A stretch of 64,000 nucleotides of DNA from Betaproteobacteria bacterium (GTDB taxonomy: Bacteria > Pseudomonadota > Gammaproteobacteria > Burkholderiales > Casimicrobiaceae), in NCBI GenBank assembly GCA_013298695.1, contig JAAFIS010000002.1, forward strand, positions 154,935 through 218,934, given 5' to 3'. Below, in pieces: positions 1 through 8,321 of this stretch. A program made the translations under genes and the position numbers. Each line of letters starts with the position of its first letter. Within the stretch, counting starts at the first letter, position 1. The notes under the pieces were generated by a model that was not told the origin of the DNA, did no database searches, and saw only the letters and a program-made list of their open reading frames with translations.

Positions 1-25
1 CGGCATGTGTCGCTCGCGTGCTGCG

Positions 26-637
26 CTAGCGCAGCGGCGTGATGATGAACTGGGAAAGCGCGTTCGGATAGCGTGGCAACCCGGAGCGCTCTTCAGCACG
101 TTCCAGACGAAAGAAGTCATCGCTCGAATCTTCAACGCGCGAAGAAACGCGCTGAAACACACCGCGGCGGCCGCCGATGTTGTAGCAATGGCTCATCGTT
201 GGGTGTATCGCAGGCACGGACAGTCGGTATCGCGGAAATTCGCGGTACGCAAACGAAATGCCGTCAGTGGAATGTTCGATGAGGTTCACCGCGGTAAATG
301 GGGGCGAAACTACATTGCCACGGTTCTGGATGCAAATTCGCGCGCCAACGCCGTCGCCCGCTGCAGAGTGATACAGAACAAAACCAATGTCGTGCGCGGG
401 TGGACTCGGCTGCGCCACCAAGCCTCGAGGAACTGGCCCGGCTACCAACCGCCCATCTCGTAACTGGTAGAGCGCTGCCGCTGGGGCTGCTGGGCGCGGG
501 GTGGCATTTATAGTTGGCGGGGTTAAACCAGCGCTGCCCTGGTGATACGGTGCGAATGGCAGCTGCGACGAGGCGGGTGACGCGTAAACGGCGCACAGCG
601 CTACGACGAGAGGAGCAAAGGCCGCGATTGATTTCAT
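26..637 (-). CDS. Secreted protein of unknown function
   Basis: I do not recognise the family. The protein starts with a clear Sec signal peptide (MKSIAAFAPLVVALCAVYAS, cut after about residue 25), followed by a proline- and alanine-rich stretch and then a compact domain with two cysteines (in ARICIQNRG and SHCYNIGG) that could form a periplasmic disulfide. I chose the ATG that puts the signal peptide first, giving 203 residues. A longer reading adds 19 residues that do not look like a leader. The gene is divergent from the dienelactone hydrolase, and the gap between them holds an 11-bp repeat array that may control one or both. The role is unknown, and export is the only inference I would make. 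Confidence 0.6.
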   Translation of the reverse strand: MKSIAAFAPLVVALCAVYASPASSQLPFAPYHQGSAGLTPPTINATPRPAAPAAALYQLRDGRLVAGPVPRGLVAQPSPPAHDIGFVLYHSAAGDGVGARICIQNRGNVVSPPFTAVNLIEHSTDGISFAYREFPRYRLSVPAIHPTMSHCYNIGGRRGVFQRVSSRVEDSSDDFFRLERAEERSGLPRYPNALSQFIITPLR

Positions 638-686
638 GTTGGAGTCCAAACGTTTACAAATTGAAGGCAGGCACTGAGTCTGCGTG

Positions 687-741
687 CGTTTCAATCTGGT
701 TCAATCGCGGTTCAATTGCGGTTGAATCTGTGGTCAATTTG
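687..741. promoter_or_regulatory. Five tandem 11-bp iterons in a divergent promoter gap
   Basis: Five units follow each other without gaps: CGTTTCAATCT, GGTTCAATCGC, GGTTCAATTGC, GGTTGAATCTG and TGGTCAATTTG. The shared core is GGTTCAAT. The 11-bp step is about one helical turn, so a protein bound to each unit would sit on the same DNA face. The array lies between two divergent genes, 47 bp upstream of the hydrolase start. That position suggests a cooperative regulator binding site. The identity of the binder is unknown. Confidence 0.5.
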
Positions 742-788
742 CCAAAAACGCGCTACAGTCGCGCCACTGTTCACTTAAAGGATGCTCG

Positions 789-1685
789 ATGAACGCCGCA
801 CCAGTCACCCAACTGCAAATCGATCAACGTGTTTACGACCTGTACGACGAGTATTGCCACGGTCGCATCGACCGTCGCGAATATTTGAAGCGCGCGTCAG
901 CGCTTGCTGCACTCGGCATTCCCGCGCTTGCGATGGCCTCTTCGTTGTTGCCGCAATACGCGAAAGCGCAAACCATTTCGTTCACCGATCCGCGAATTAA
1001 AGCCTCGTACGTGAGCTACCCGTCGCCCGGTGGAAACGGCGACACGATGCGCGGCTATCTGGTGCAGCCCACGGGCAACGGGCCGTTCCCGGCAGTGCTC
1101 ATCATTCACGAAAACCGCGGCCTAAATCCGTACATTGAAGACGTCGCACGACGCGCTGCGGCCGCAGGATTTCTTGCACTGGCACCTGATGGATTAGCGC
1201 CGCTCGGTGGTTATCCGGGCAACGACGACGACGGGCGCACGATGCAGGCGAAGCTTGATCAGGCGAAGTTGCGCGTTGATATGTTGAACGGTGCAAAGTG
1301 GCTCAAGGCGCATAAGCTCTCTACCGGCAAACTAGGCGTTACCGGGTTTTGTTGGGGCGGCGGCACGTCAAATTATTTGGCTGCGGTGATGGGGGCTGAT
1401 TTGCAAGCCTCAGCGCCTTACTACGGTGCGGCGGCAGACACCGAAAGTGTGAAAAACATCAAAGCGGCGATGTTGATTCACTATGCAGAGACGGATCAGC
1501 GAATCAATGAGATGTGGCCCGCTTACGAAGCGGCCCTTAAGGCAGCTGGCGCAAAATACGAAGCGCATTTCTATCCGGGCACGCAACACGGCTTCCATAA
1601 CAATTCCACGCCGCGCTTTCAGGAAGCCGCTGCAAAGCTCTCGTGGGATCGCACGATGGATCTGTTCAAGAAGCACCTAGCGTAG
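789..1685 (+). CDS. Dienelactone hydrolase family protein, exported by the Tat route
   Basis: This is an alpha/beta hydrolase of the dienelactone hydrolase family, whose founding members open the lactone ring in chlorocatechol breakdown. The substrate here is unknown. The catalytic triad is visible: nucleophile Cys188 in GFCWGG, Asp236 in AETDQRIN and His267 in GTQHGFHN, with the family HE pair near residue 107. The first 60 residues carry a twin-arginine motif (DRREYLKR, Arg29-Arg30), a hydrophobic run and an AKA cleavage site, so the enzyme is probably exported folded. AAGGA lies about 7 bp upstream of the ATG. A terminator hairpin follows. Family assignment is secure, and the periplasmic location is inferred from the leader. 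Confidence 0.9.
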   Translation: MNAAPVTQLQIDQRVYDLYDEYCHGRIDRREYLKRASALAALGIPALAMASSLLPQYAKAQTISFTDPRIKASYVSYPSPGGNGDTMRGYLVQPTGNGPFPAVLIIHENRGLNPYIEDVARRAAAAGFLALAPDGLAPLGGYPGNDDDGRTMQAKLDQAKLRVDMLNGAKWLKAHKLSTGKLGVTGFCWGGGTSNYLAAVMGADLQASAPYYGAAADTESVKNIKAAMLIHYAETDQRINEMWPAYEAALKAAGAKYEAHFYPGTQHGFHNNSTPRFQEAAAKLSWDRTMDLFKKHLA

Positions 1686-1707
1686 CGCGCGGGTAAAGAA
1701 AATGTTC

Positions 1708-1736
1708 AAGGCGTCGCTTGCGGCGCCTTTTTTTTG
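1708..1736 (+). terminator. Intrinsic terminator after the dienelactone hydrolase gene
   Basis: A stem pairing AAGGCGTC with GGCGCCTT (one G-T wobble) closes a short loop and runs straight into eight T residues. It begins about 20 bp after the stop codon. This is a textbook rho-independent terminator. Confidence 0.85.
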
Positions 1737-1882
1737 TCTAGCCGCTAACTTCCGCCCCCCGATACCTGCGCGCTCAAGGCCGGATTTCGCTCATGCGATG
1801 TTTGAACCGCGTTGTGGATTGTGACGACTCACCCAGCGTCACTCACTCAATCCCCAACACCCTTTTTGTAAGGAACACATCC

Positions 1883-2341
1883 ATGAAACACCTCCTCTTC
1901 GCTGGAAAAATATTGTTCGCAGCTATCGCGATCTCATCGTTCTCAACACCTGCGGCAGCAAACACGCCTGTCAGCCAAAAACCTAGCTGCGCGCTAGGCC
2001 TGATCGCGAAATTTGAAAATGGAAATTGGTTGTGCCGCCCGCTTACCTTGAGCGCCGGACAGGCCGCTGATCCCACTGCACACGGTTTGCCTCAGAAGCC
2101 CCATTGCCGCCTTGGGCTCGTTGCAAAATGGGAAAACGGAGGTTGGTTCTGCAAAGAACTCGACATCGCGCAAAACCCTGGTCGCAATCCAACCGAAAAT
2201 CAGTCGCAGAAACCGACCTGCGCGCCAGGCAAATTGCCGAAGCAAGAAAACGGTCAGTGGAAATGCGAGACACCGGACATCACGTCAAAACCCAACACTG
2301 ACGCTACGCTCCTGTTGCCAGCCGTCCAGAAAGTGCGATAA
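1883..2341 (+). CDS. Small secreted protein with three cysteine-paired repeats
   Basis: I do not recognise the family. A signal peptide (MKHLLFAGKILFAAIAISSF, cleavage after AAA near residue 26) precedes three tandem units of 38-39 residues starting at about residues 32, 71 and 109. Each has the pattern QKPxC, then G, then ENGxW and a second Cys. The two cysteines are spaced C-x14-C in all three units (36/51, 75/90, 113/128), so each repeat could be a small disulfide-closed module. I chose the ATG with AAGGA about 9 bp upstream. An in-frame ATG 90 bp earlier would bury the leader. The last 20 residues are not repeated. A binding or structural role in the cell envelope is possible, but nothing here shows it. 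Confidence 0.7.
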   Translation: MKHLLFAGKILFAAIAISSFSTPAAANTPVSQKPSCALGLIAKFENGNWLCRPLTLSAGQAADPTAHGLPQKPHCRLGLVAKWENGGWFCKELDIAQNPGRNPTENQSQKPTCAPGKLPKQENGQWKCETPDITSKPNTDATLLLPAVQKVR

Positions 2342-2568
2342 CCGCAAGCGCTTCAAAGCCTCGTGCGCACGTAACGAAGGTTCGTGCGCACGACTGCGTT
2401 CGCGCGAAAAATACAGAACCTAGGCAGCAGCCCGCAAGCTCAGACTTTGCAACGATTGACGCATCGCGTTTGAGCTAATCCGGGATTCCCGGACATTTTT
2501 GAAAGTAGACAATACTGCAGGAGATGTCAGATGGAAAGACTAAGTAATCACCGAAACTGGTGCAGGGT

Positions 2569-2717
2569 CACCATCGTTGTGCTCGTGCTCATCTCACGCA
2601 ACCCAGTCTGGATTCGCACCAACATGCCGACGTCGCTCGGGAAGCCGTTTAATCCGACGTAAACGGTGGGCTTTATGGTCGCCGGACTAGCGCGTTCACT
2701 TGCCCTCTTTTGATCGC
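2569..2717. repeat. Copy 1 of a 3'-flank direct repeat
   Basis: About 150 bp spanning the 3' end of the 317-residue anchored protein gene and the sequence after it. The segment beginning CACCATCGTTGTGCTCGT is about 90% identical over its first 52 bp to a segment at 3798-3849. Similarity then fades towards the shared TTTTGATC block. The second copy stands in the matching place after the paralogous gene, so both gene and flank appear to have been duplicated together. Confidence 0.75.
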
Positions 2718-3626
2718 GTCTAGGAGCGCCTGGCTAGCTTGTTGCGCTGCGACTCGTTGCTCTTTGGGCAGTGCGTTGAGTACCGCTTCATCTACTGAGC
2801 TGCCTTTACACCAAGCGAGTGCTGAGAGGATGCAAGTGTGAACGGAAATCAGTCCACCCGCTTGACACGACTCCGGTGATTCGGTGCACATCGCCAGCGC
2901 GATAGCACTTGCACGGACATCATGTGGCAGCGCCTCCAAGATTGGCGCCTTTAAGAGCGACATGGAGCTGACCGAAAGCCAACTCGCGAGCAGATCCGAG
3001 TTCTTGCCTAATTCCAACAATGCGAGACGCCCTTCGGTCTCATTGGATTGCCGCAATGTTTCGAGGCCGCGAGCAGCCACCCACCGAGCATCGCTTGACT
3101 TTAGGTCGGAATACCGGACATTCGGTGCGGCTGCTAAACCACTCGACGCGTGCTCGCAGCTGATTTTCAGATTTTTGACCGACGCCAAAAATTGCGCCGA
3201 CTGCGCTCCAAGTTCGCGGAGAATCTCTTTCTCGGCTTCGGGGGTAATCAAACCCGCCGATGCACACCACAGGTTGAGAGCGTTGGAAACAAACCAGTTT
3301 GCCGGATCGCTGCTTTGATTCAATTGGTCAATGAGCCCGCCAATATGTTTGTCGATCACATAACGATGAAGACTACCGCCCCGCGTCTCCGCACTATTTG
3401 TACGTACACCAGACTCACTGCTACTTGCGACTTGAGCTGCGCCATCCTTCCCACTACCCACATCTTGGACATTCAACAAGCTACTTGTTGTCACGGATAA
3501 GGGCTGCTCGCGCTGCGGCTGAGAAGAGGTCTGTGGAGTAGCAACCGGTTGCCGCTCCGTGGTAAACAGCCAAACGGACACGAGAACAGCCGCGACGACG
3601 ACTCCCAACGCAATACGATTTCTCAT
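2673..3626 (-). CDS. Membrane-anchored protein of unknown function, paralogue A
   Basis: I do not recognise the family. A single N-terminal membrane segment (about residues 5-21, IALGVVVAAVLVSVWLF) is followed by a Ser/Thr/Gln-rich linker to about residue 80 and an alpha-helical domain with about seven cysteines. The C-terminal pattern SAIALAMC, then two or three further Cys, resembles SAIGYLAPC in the next upstream gene, and overall length and layout also match. The two look like old paralogues. The domain should face the periplasm, where the cysteines could pair. The gene lies downstream of that paralogue and of a frameshifted secreted gene on the same strand. Function is unknown. Confidence 0.65.
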   Translation of the reverse strand: MRNRIALGVVVAAVLVSVWLFTTERQPVATPQTSSQPQREQPLSVTTSSLLNVQDVGSGKDGAAQVASSSESGVRTNSAETRGGSLHRYVIDKHIGGLIDQLNQSSDPANWFVSNALNLWCASAGLITPEAEKEILRELGAQSAQFLASVKNLKISCEHASSGLAAAPNVRYSDLKSSDARWVAARGLETLRQSNETEGRLALLELGKNSDLLASWLSVSSMSLLKAPILEALPHDVRASAIALAMCTESPESCQAGGLISVHTCILSALAWCKGSSVDEAVLNALPKEQRVAAQQASQALLDAIKRGQVNALVRRP

Positions 3627-3797
3627 AACTCAGTTCTTACACGAACCCCGTGGATGTGATTCGCAAATTCAGCGTTGTTATCGGCACGCGCGTCCATGGG
3701 TGCGTACTTGTTCGCCGGTGTGGCGATACTCCTGCTACCTGCGAGGCGAGGGCGTGTAAATCCCTGCGCAATTCGTGTCGATGCTGCCCAACCGCTC

Positions 3798-3932
3798 CAC
3801 CATCGTTGTGCTCGTCCTCATCTCACGCAACCCCACCTAGATTCGCACGCAAATGCCCGCGTCGCTGGGGAGGCAGTTTACGGCGTCGTGAACTCGCGGG
3901 TCATTTGTTCACTTTCTGCTCGCTTTTGATCA
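3798..3932. repeat. Copy 2 of the 3'-flank direct repeat
   Basis: Matches 2569-2717 in the same orientation. The best-preserved part is CACCATCGTTGTGCTCGT followed by CTCATCTCACGCAACCC. Unlike copy 1 it lies wholly outside the neighbouring open reading frame, which now ends about 60 bp earlier. This suggests that the 3' end of the upstream paralogue has been lost or shifted out of frame since duplication. Confidence 0.7.
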
Positions 3933-3992
3933 CAGTGCACTTGTTGCATACGTTGCAGAAAGCCCGCGTTGAGCTACGTGCAACGTTCCCGT

Positions 3993-4961
3993 TTAACGCT
4001 GTAGCTCGATGGGCTTGGCAAGTGCGGCGCGGGTTTGCGCAGTTGGCGAAGCGAAAAAGTCTGCTACGCGGCGCGCCGAGTGCAAGCTCAGGTCATAGGG
4101 GATTCCGGCTGTCGCATGGACACTCTTGAGCCTGTCGTGGACGGTACCGATGCACGCGCCGTAGTAATAGCAAATTTCCATTGCAGCCGGGCTATTCTCG
4201 CGGCAAATGTCGGCTAACTCGCAGGGTGCAAGATATCCGATTGCGCTTGCTGCGAAAACCCGCTGCGCCTCGGAGTACTGCGACGCCGAGTCATGTAAGA
4301 CGAGTTGCCCTGCCTTTTCGGCTAACACCTCTAGAGGTTCGATTCGCCCCTCGTGGACGGCGTTTTTGATTGCTGCATTGTCAGACTCGCTTGGTGCTGC
4401 CAAGTTCATGAGCAAAAGTTGACGACGGGCTGCTAGCGCTTGTTCGTTCTTCACGTCAAGTTGCGTTTCGATCCCAGCACATTGCGCAAGCGCTTTGTCT
4501 ATTTGCATCTCTCTTTCGCGGGAGCCGGTCAACTTTTTTGCAGGGTCGTCAGATACCGGAACAAGCGCTTGCAGCGCTTTTTCGCGAGGAATCACCGCGC
4601 ACATGCGGCGCATTCGCATCGCTGCAGATTGCCACGCGGGGTCATTGCTCACCCACGCCCGCAAAAACACATCGGCAAAATTCGGTGACGCAAATAGTTG
4701 CTGGTAAATTGTTGGAAGCGCCGTTGAGTTGACTTCTGTCGATCCTTCCGAAAGCGCGGCGCGCGCGTTAGCGATGCTAGTTTGCGTCTCTGTGTGGGCT
4801 AATGATGAGGGCGACGTGCTGTGAGTTGTTGGAGAGGTCGCTGCGGGCGCAACTGCGCCCGCGTCATCTAACGAAGCGGTCCTGTAAATAAAGATCGCGC
4901 CGATTATCGTGGCGAGCACGCCAGCGACTAGGTAGAGGCGTACTCTAGGATGTTGAGGCAT
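3993..4961 (-). CDS. Membrane-anchored protein of unknown function, paralogue B
   Basis: The protein has 322 residues: one N-terminal membrane segment (about residues 9-26, YLVAGVLATIIGAIFIY), an Ala/Thr/Ser-rich linker to about residue 75, then a helical domain. Cysteines cluster near the end in the order PC, DIC, EIC and GAC. Layout and the C-terminal Cys pattern parallel the gene downstream (2673-3626). I chose the ATG inside a TAATG overlap with the stop of the upstream secreted gene, which points to translational coupling. A TTG two codons earlier is the alternative. The 3' flank carries a repeat that lies inside the coding end of the paralogue, so this gene may be slightly shortened. 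Function is unknown. Confidence 0.65.
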   Translation of the reverse strand: MPQHPRVRLYLVAGVLATIIGAIFIYRTASLDDAGAVAPAATSPTTHSTSPSSLAHTETQTSIANARAALSEGSTEVNSTALPTIYQQLFASPNFADVFLRAWVSNDPAWQSAAMRMRRMCAVIPREKALQALVPVSDDPAKKLTGSREREMQIDKALAQCAGIETQLDVKNEQALAARRQLLLMNLAAPSESDNAAIKNAVHEGRIEPLEVLAEKAGQLVLHDSASQYSEAQRVFAASAIGYLAPCELADICRENSPAAMEICYYYGACIGTVHDRLKSVHATAGIPYDLSLHSARRVADFFASPTAQTRAALAKPIELQR

Positions 4962-5435
4962 TAGCAATCCTGCGGGTTAATAGTTCCTCTGGAGACACCC
5001 GCTTGGCCGGATGCAAAAGTTGCACCGCCCAGCGCGGGAAACGACGAAAGCCCGACGTTCATCGCACCGATGTCGCGAATGACACTCAGGATAGCTGGTT
5101 GGCCTTGATTTGCTACGGTTGCTTCACCTATCGCGCGGGTGAGCCATGATGCTGGCGATTCACCACTACGTTTACACACGCCTTCAACCGCGTCGTTAGC
5201 ATTCTTGATATGTTGAAAGTCCTTTGCGAGTTGGTCGGGAGATGGACTCTTACCGCCAGCCGTGACACCTGGATCATAAGGGTCGTACGGGTTGTCATAG
5301 TAGCCCGGATCATTGACTTGGGTGGGCTCCTTTTTCCCCAGTGACCACGATCGGCTGGCAGCACGGATTGTTAGCCAATACCTGTCCCGTACCGAACGGA
5401 AAGAATAGCGCGGCCAAAAGAATAACGAACTTCAT
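4961..5435 (-). pseudogene. Secreted protein gene split by a +1 frameshift
   Basis: The ATG at 5435 begins a clean signal peptide (MKFVILLAALFFPFGTGQVLA) that continues as NNPCCQPIVVTGEKG and stops after 41 codons. The next frame is open from there to a stop at 4961 and reads GKKEPTQVNDPGYYDNPYD, a Tyr/Asp/Pro-rich linker, then VCKRSGESPASWL and a C-terminal NPQDC. The two frames join at a GGGG-AAAAA run (5331-5339). Removing one base restores a protein of about 157 residues. So this is either a one-base insertion in a homopolymer or a sequencing error. The stop overlaps the start of the anchored-protein gene, so the three genes probably form one unit. Function is unknown. Confidence 0.6.
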
Positions 5436-5974
5436 GTACGTTCCCATCGTTGATTTATGTATGACGATGGCATTCTGGCCTCCCGTTTATGACAACGTCA
5501 ACTCGCCGAACCTATCAATTTTGAAAGTTGAATGGAACCAAAGTGAGTTGCGCAAATGACGCGTGCCCAGTTAGTGATGTGACGATGCTTCAGCTATGGC
5601 GACCAAACTCCGGCACACTTCGCGGCACGCTTACGCGCCTCTTAATTAGACCGTCTGGGAACTACGGGGCAGCTCGTTTTATCCCACATTTATTGGGGTA
5701 TAAAGCTATTTAGTCGATATATCGATAACTATACCAATACTCCCCTTAGCCTGTTTATAACGGCGCTTTATTGCCATTTACGTCATAAGAATCAGCACTT
5801 ATCAACCTGCTCTTTATTACATGCGTAGGTCTCCGCTGACACAACGTTTCCGCGCCCGACGACATTCGTTGCGCGCACGGCGACCTATTCTTCTCTCCAC
5901 ATTGGTTGCATCTCGAACTGCACTTCGCAAATCGCTTGCAACATTTCTGAAGCTTCGTTCCAAGGAGAGCTCAC
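5436..5974. other. AT-rich intergenic gap with a possible degenerate repeat element
   Basis: No credible gene in about 540 bp. The stretch 5678-5770 has TCCCACATTTATTGGGG, a TCGATATATCGA palindrome and TATAACGGCGC, which resemble the two-hairpin intergenic element described elsewhere in this window, but the match is poor. The gap should also contain the promoters of the divergent neighbours, though I cannot place them. Confidence 0.35.
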
Positions 5975-6286
5975 ATGCATAGTCCCAACACCCGCCCTGA
6001 CCCTTCGCCAGTCAATCCAACGATGCCGCCAAAGGTTGAGGAGCCGATGCGCACACCGCCCGAGGTGCCGAACGACCCTTTGCCACACACCGTGGACGGA
6101 TTCCCCGTGGGCGAAGGCAGCTATGAAGGCACTCGGGGTTATCAAGACCGCATTGACACCTATCTGGAGACCGCTGACGTTGCGCAAGACGCGGCGGACG
6201 CGGCGCCTGAGTCGCGCGCGGAGGCAAATGAGCTTCGTGAAGCGGAGAAAGAAGCCGCAGAGCGTTCGCGCGCGCCAGGCAAGTAA
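5975..6286 (+). CDS. Small hydrophilic protein of unknown function
   Basis: The protein has 103 residues with no signal peptide and no membrane segment. The first half is rich in proline (PNTRPDPSPVNPTMPPKVEE). The second half, from about residue 60, is a charged Ala/Glu/Arg stretch likely to form a long helix or coiled coil. A strong AGGAG lies 7 bp before the ATG, which supports it as a real gene. It sits 28 bp upstream of a general-stress-type protein and is probably co-transcribed with it. Low-complexity small proteins of this kind are common in stress regulons, but that is only context. Confidence 0.6.
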   Translation: MHSPNTRPDPSPVNPTMPPKVEEPMRTPPEVPNDPLPHTVDGFPVGEGSYEGTRGYQDRIDTYLETADVAQDAADAAPESRAEANELREAEKEAAERSRAPGK

Positions 6287-6314
6287 AGGCAATGCACAAG
6301 AAAGGTATGTATAG

Positions 6315-6812
6315 ATGAAAGTAGCAAAACAGCTGAATCCCGAGATGCAAGATGTCGCCGAGCAGGCGGCATCTGTCGGCGCATCAATGCTCTGCGCGGC
6401 CGATTTCAATACGTTCGAACTCACCGCGCGCCCCATGATGCCCATCGAAATGGACGAAAAAGGATCGATTTGGTATGTCACTAAATCCGACTTGCCGGAG
6501 ATGGTTTCGCTCGATAGCGTGGTGGTGGCGTTCGCCGACAATTCGAAGTCAACTTATGTGTCGTTCTCAGGCTCGGGACGTGTCATTACTGACCGTGCGC
6601 GCATTCGCGAACTATGGTCCCCGATGGCAAAGCCGTGGTTTCCAGACGGGGTCGATGACCCGAGCTTGGTTGCACTGCGTATCGATGTGACCGACGCGGA
6701 ACTATGGGACGGCCCATCGAGCCGCGTCGTAAAGCTGTTGGCGATGGCGGCGTCCGTTGTAGCGGGCGAACCCATTGGCTTAGGATCACACAAAGAAATC
6801 ACCAACACTTGA
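6315..6812 (+). CDS. General stress protein, pyridoxamine-phosphate-oxidase-like split barrel
   Basis: The 165-residue protein resembles the general stress protein 26 group of FMN-binding split-barrel proteins. Visible family features are the RPM segment near residue 39, WYVT (about 53-56) after a charged turn, the VVVAFAD and YVSFSGSGRV strands (about 68-90), and RELWSPMAKPWFPDG (about 97-112), which is typical of this group. These proteins bind flavin and are not the true PdxH oxidase. The reaction is unknown. It lies just downstream of a small hydrophilic protein, probably in one transcript. Confidence 0.75.
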   Translation: MKVAKQLNPEMQDVAEQAASVGASMLCAADFNTFELTARPMMPIEMDEKGSIWYVTKSDLPEMVSLDSVVVAFADNSKSTYVSFSGSGRVITDRARIRELWSPMAKPWFPDGVDDPSLVALRIDVTDAELWDGPSSRVVKLLAMAASVVAGEPIGLGSHKEITNT

Positions 6813-6927
6813 GCGCATGACTGAACGCTTTGTGATCACTGACTGAGATTACTAGCGTGCACTCGTTACACTCGTAGCGAGTGTTGCCGTATCCTATTCA
6901 AAAGCGTAAGTCCGTATGGAAACCGAC

Positions 6928-7332
6928 ATGAAACCACTCATTGCTGCCTTCTTCGCCACCGCGGTGGTACTGCTCGCACTCGACGTGCTGTGGCTCACTA
7001 CCGTCATGGGGAAACTCTTTAAGTCGGAAATTCCAGAGCTGATGCGCGAGCCGATTGGCCTAGTGCCCGCTGCCATTTTTTATGTGATGTACGTCATCGG
7101 CATCGTCGCGCTCGTGATCGCACGTCCGGACGTGGGCGGTAGCGTCTCCCGTGCACTCATGTGGGGCGCGGCGTTGGGGTTGGTTGCCTACGCGACGTAT
7201 GACCTCACCAATCTTGCAACGCTCAAAGCGTGGCCATTAAATCTAGCGTTACTCGACATCACGTGGGGCACCGTTGTCACCGCGCTCTCCGCTGCGGCGG
7301 GTGCGGCAGCGTTTGGATACGCTTCGCGCTAG
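6928..7332 (+). CDS. DUF2177 family inner-membrane protein
   Basis: The protein is 134 residues with four predicted membrane helices. The family signature is the block YATYDLTNLATLKAWP near residue 89, followed by ITWGTV. I prefer the MKPLIA start, with GGAAA just upstream, because family members usually begin MK followed directly by the first helix. An ATG four codons earlier is also open. Function of the family is not established. Confidence 0.8.
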   Translation: MKPLIAAFFATAVVLLALDVLWLTTVMGKLFKSEIPELMREPIGLVPAAIFYVMYVIGIVALVIARPDVGGSVSRALMWGAALGLVAYATYDLTNLATLKAWPLNLALLDITWGTVVTALSAAAGAAAFGYASR

Positions 7333-7421
7333 ACGTTTCGCAGTCGCTCACACCACGCCTTGAGGTAAACGAGGTCGCTCTGGAATAATCATGCGTTACG
7401 CCAATCGGGGGTGCAGCGCAT

Positions 7422-8321
7422 ATGAGCAAGGTTTGTTTAAACTGTGGCACGGTGTTCGAGGGCTTGTATTGCCCTCAATGCGGGCAGAAGTACGGGCCAG
7501 CGATGCCAACCACGAGCGAGATTGCTGGCGAGCTGCTACGCAGCGCCCTGTCGCCGTCGGGCAAGTTGCTCGAATCGTTGCGCACCTTGTTACTGAAACC
7601 GGGCACACTCACCCGCGTCTACCTCGCGGGTCAGCGGCTGCGATACGCGCATCCCGTTCGCGTTTATTTGCTCTGCATGTTTGCCTTCGTTGCAGTGATC
7701 AGCGTAAACAATTCGATTAGAACTTGGCAGGGTAAGCCAAGTTTTGAAGTTGAATCGTCTAATTTTTCACTGAGGCCAGAAAACACAAAGCCCGATGCCG
7801 CCAAATCGGACGGCGAACCCAGCACCGCTCGCCAGGCCGGTCAAGAAACCGGAAAGGCGATCGCTCAGGCGCTGCCGACTTGGCTGTCATCGTGGCTAAA
7901 AGCACGTACACAACATTTGAGTGAACTACAGGCGCGGGAGATTCACGAAAAAACGATGCGCGCAATGAGCAAGAACTATTCGGCCCTGTTCGCGTTTCTG
8001 GTTCCGGTGATGGCGCTGCTGAACTGGATGCTTTATGCGGGTCGCGGACTGACTTACGCCGCACACTTCGTGTTCGTGCTGCACGCAACGGCCGCAGGTT
8101 GCTTGATTTTGACGATCCCGTACATCATCAACGCGCCGGTGCTTTATTTCCCGCTAGCAGTGCTTTCGATGATCTGGTCGGTGATCGCTGCAAAACACGC
8201 ATTTAGCGTGACTTGGTGGGGCGCGATTTGGCGATACGTGCTCTACATTTTTCCGGCGATGATCGTCTCCACAGTCGCGGGAATCGCGTTCGCACTAGCT
8301 ACGGTGTTGTTTCCGAACTGA
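7422..8321 (+). CDS. DUF3667-type membrane protein with N-terminal zinc ribbon
   Basis: The protein begins with a four-cysteine zinc ribbon (Cys5, Cys8, Cys17, Cys20 in CLNCGT and YCPQCGQKYG), then a stretch typical of DUF3667 proteins (LLLKPGTLTRVYLAGQRLRY, then HPVRVYLL). One membrane helix follows at about 85-102. After a soluble, probably periplasmic loop of about 85 residues, three or four more helices complete the 299-residue protein. The family has no firmly known function. The fold suggests a membrane protein with a cytoplasmic metal-binding head. Confidence 0.75.
   Translation: MSKVCLNCGTVFEGLYCPQCGQKYGPAMPTTSEIAGELLRSALSPSGKLLESLRTLLLKPGTLTRVYLAGQRLRYAHPVRVYLLCMFAFVAVISVNNSIRTWQGKPSFEVESSNFSLRPENTKPDAAKSDGEPSTARQAGQETGKAIAQALPTWLSSWLKARTQHLSELQAREIHEKTMRAMSKNYSALFAFLVPVMALLNWMLYAGRGLTYAAHFVFVLHATAAGCLILTIPYIINAPVLYFPLAVLSMIWSVIAAKHAFSVTWWGAIWRYVLYIFPAMIVSTVAGIAFALATVLFPN

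Noticed and set aside
687-741. A small CRISPR-like array
   Set aside because: The units are only 11 bp and gapless, with no spacers and no cas genes, so they are iterons rather than a CRISPR.
5336-5346. A programmed ribosomal frameshift in the split secreted gene
   Set aside because: The needed shift is +1, and the site lacks the known features of +1 recoding such as a stop codon at the shift point. A simple one-base insertion is the easier explanation.
5885-6541. A 218-codon frame on the minus strand
   Set aside because: It lies opposite two genes with good ribosome sites and recognisable products, has no ribosome site of its own, and its residue make-up (Arg/Cys/Leu runs) is that of an antisense shadow.
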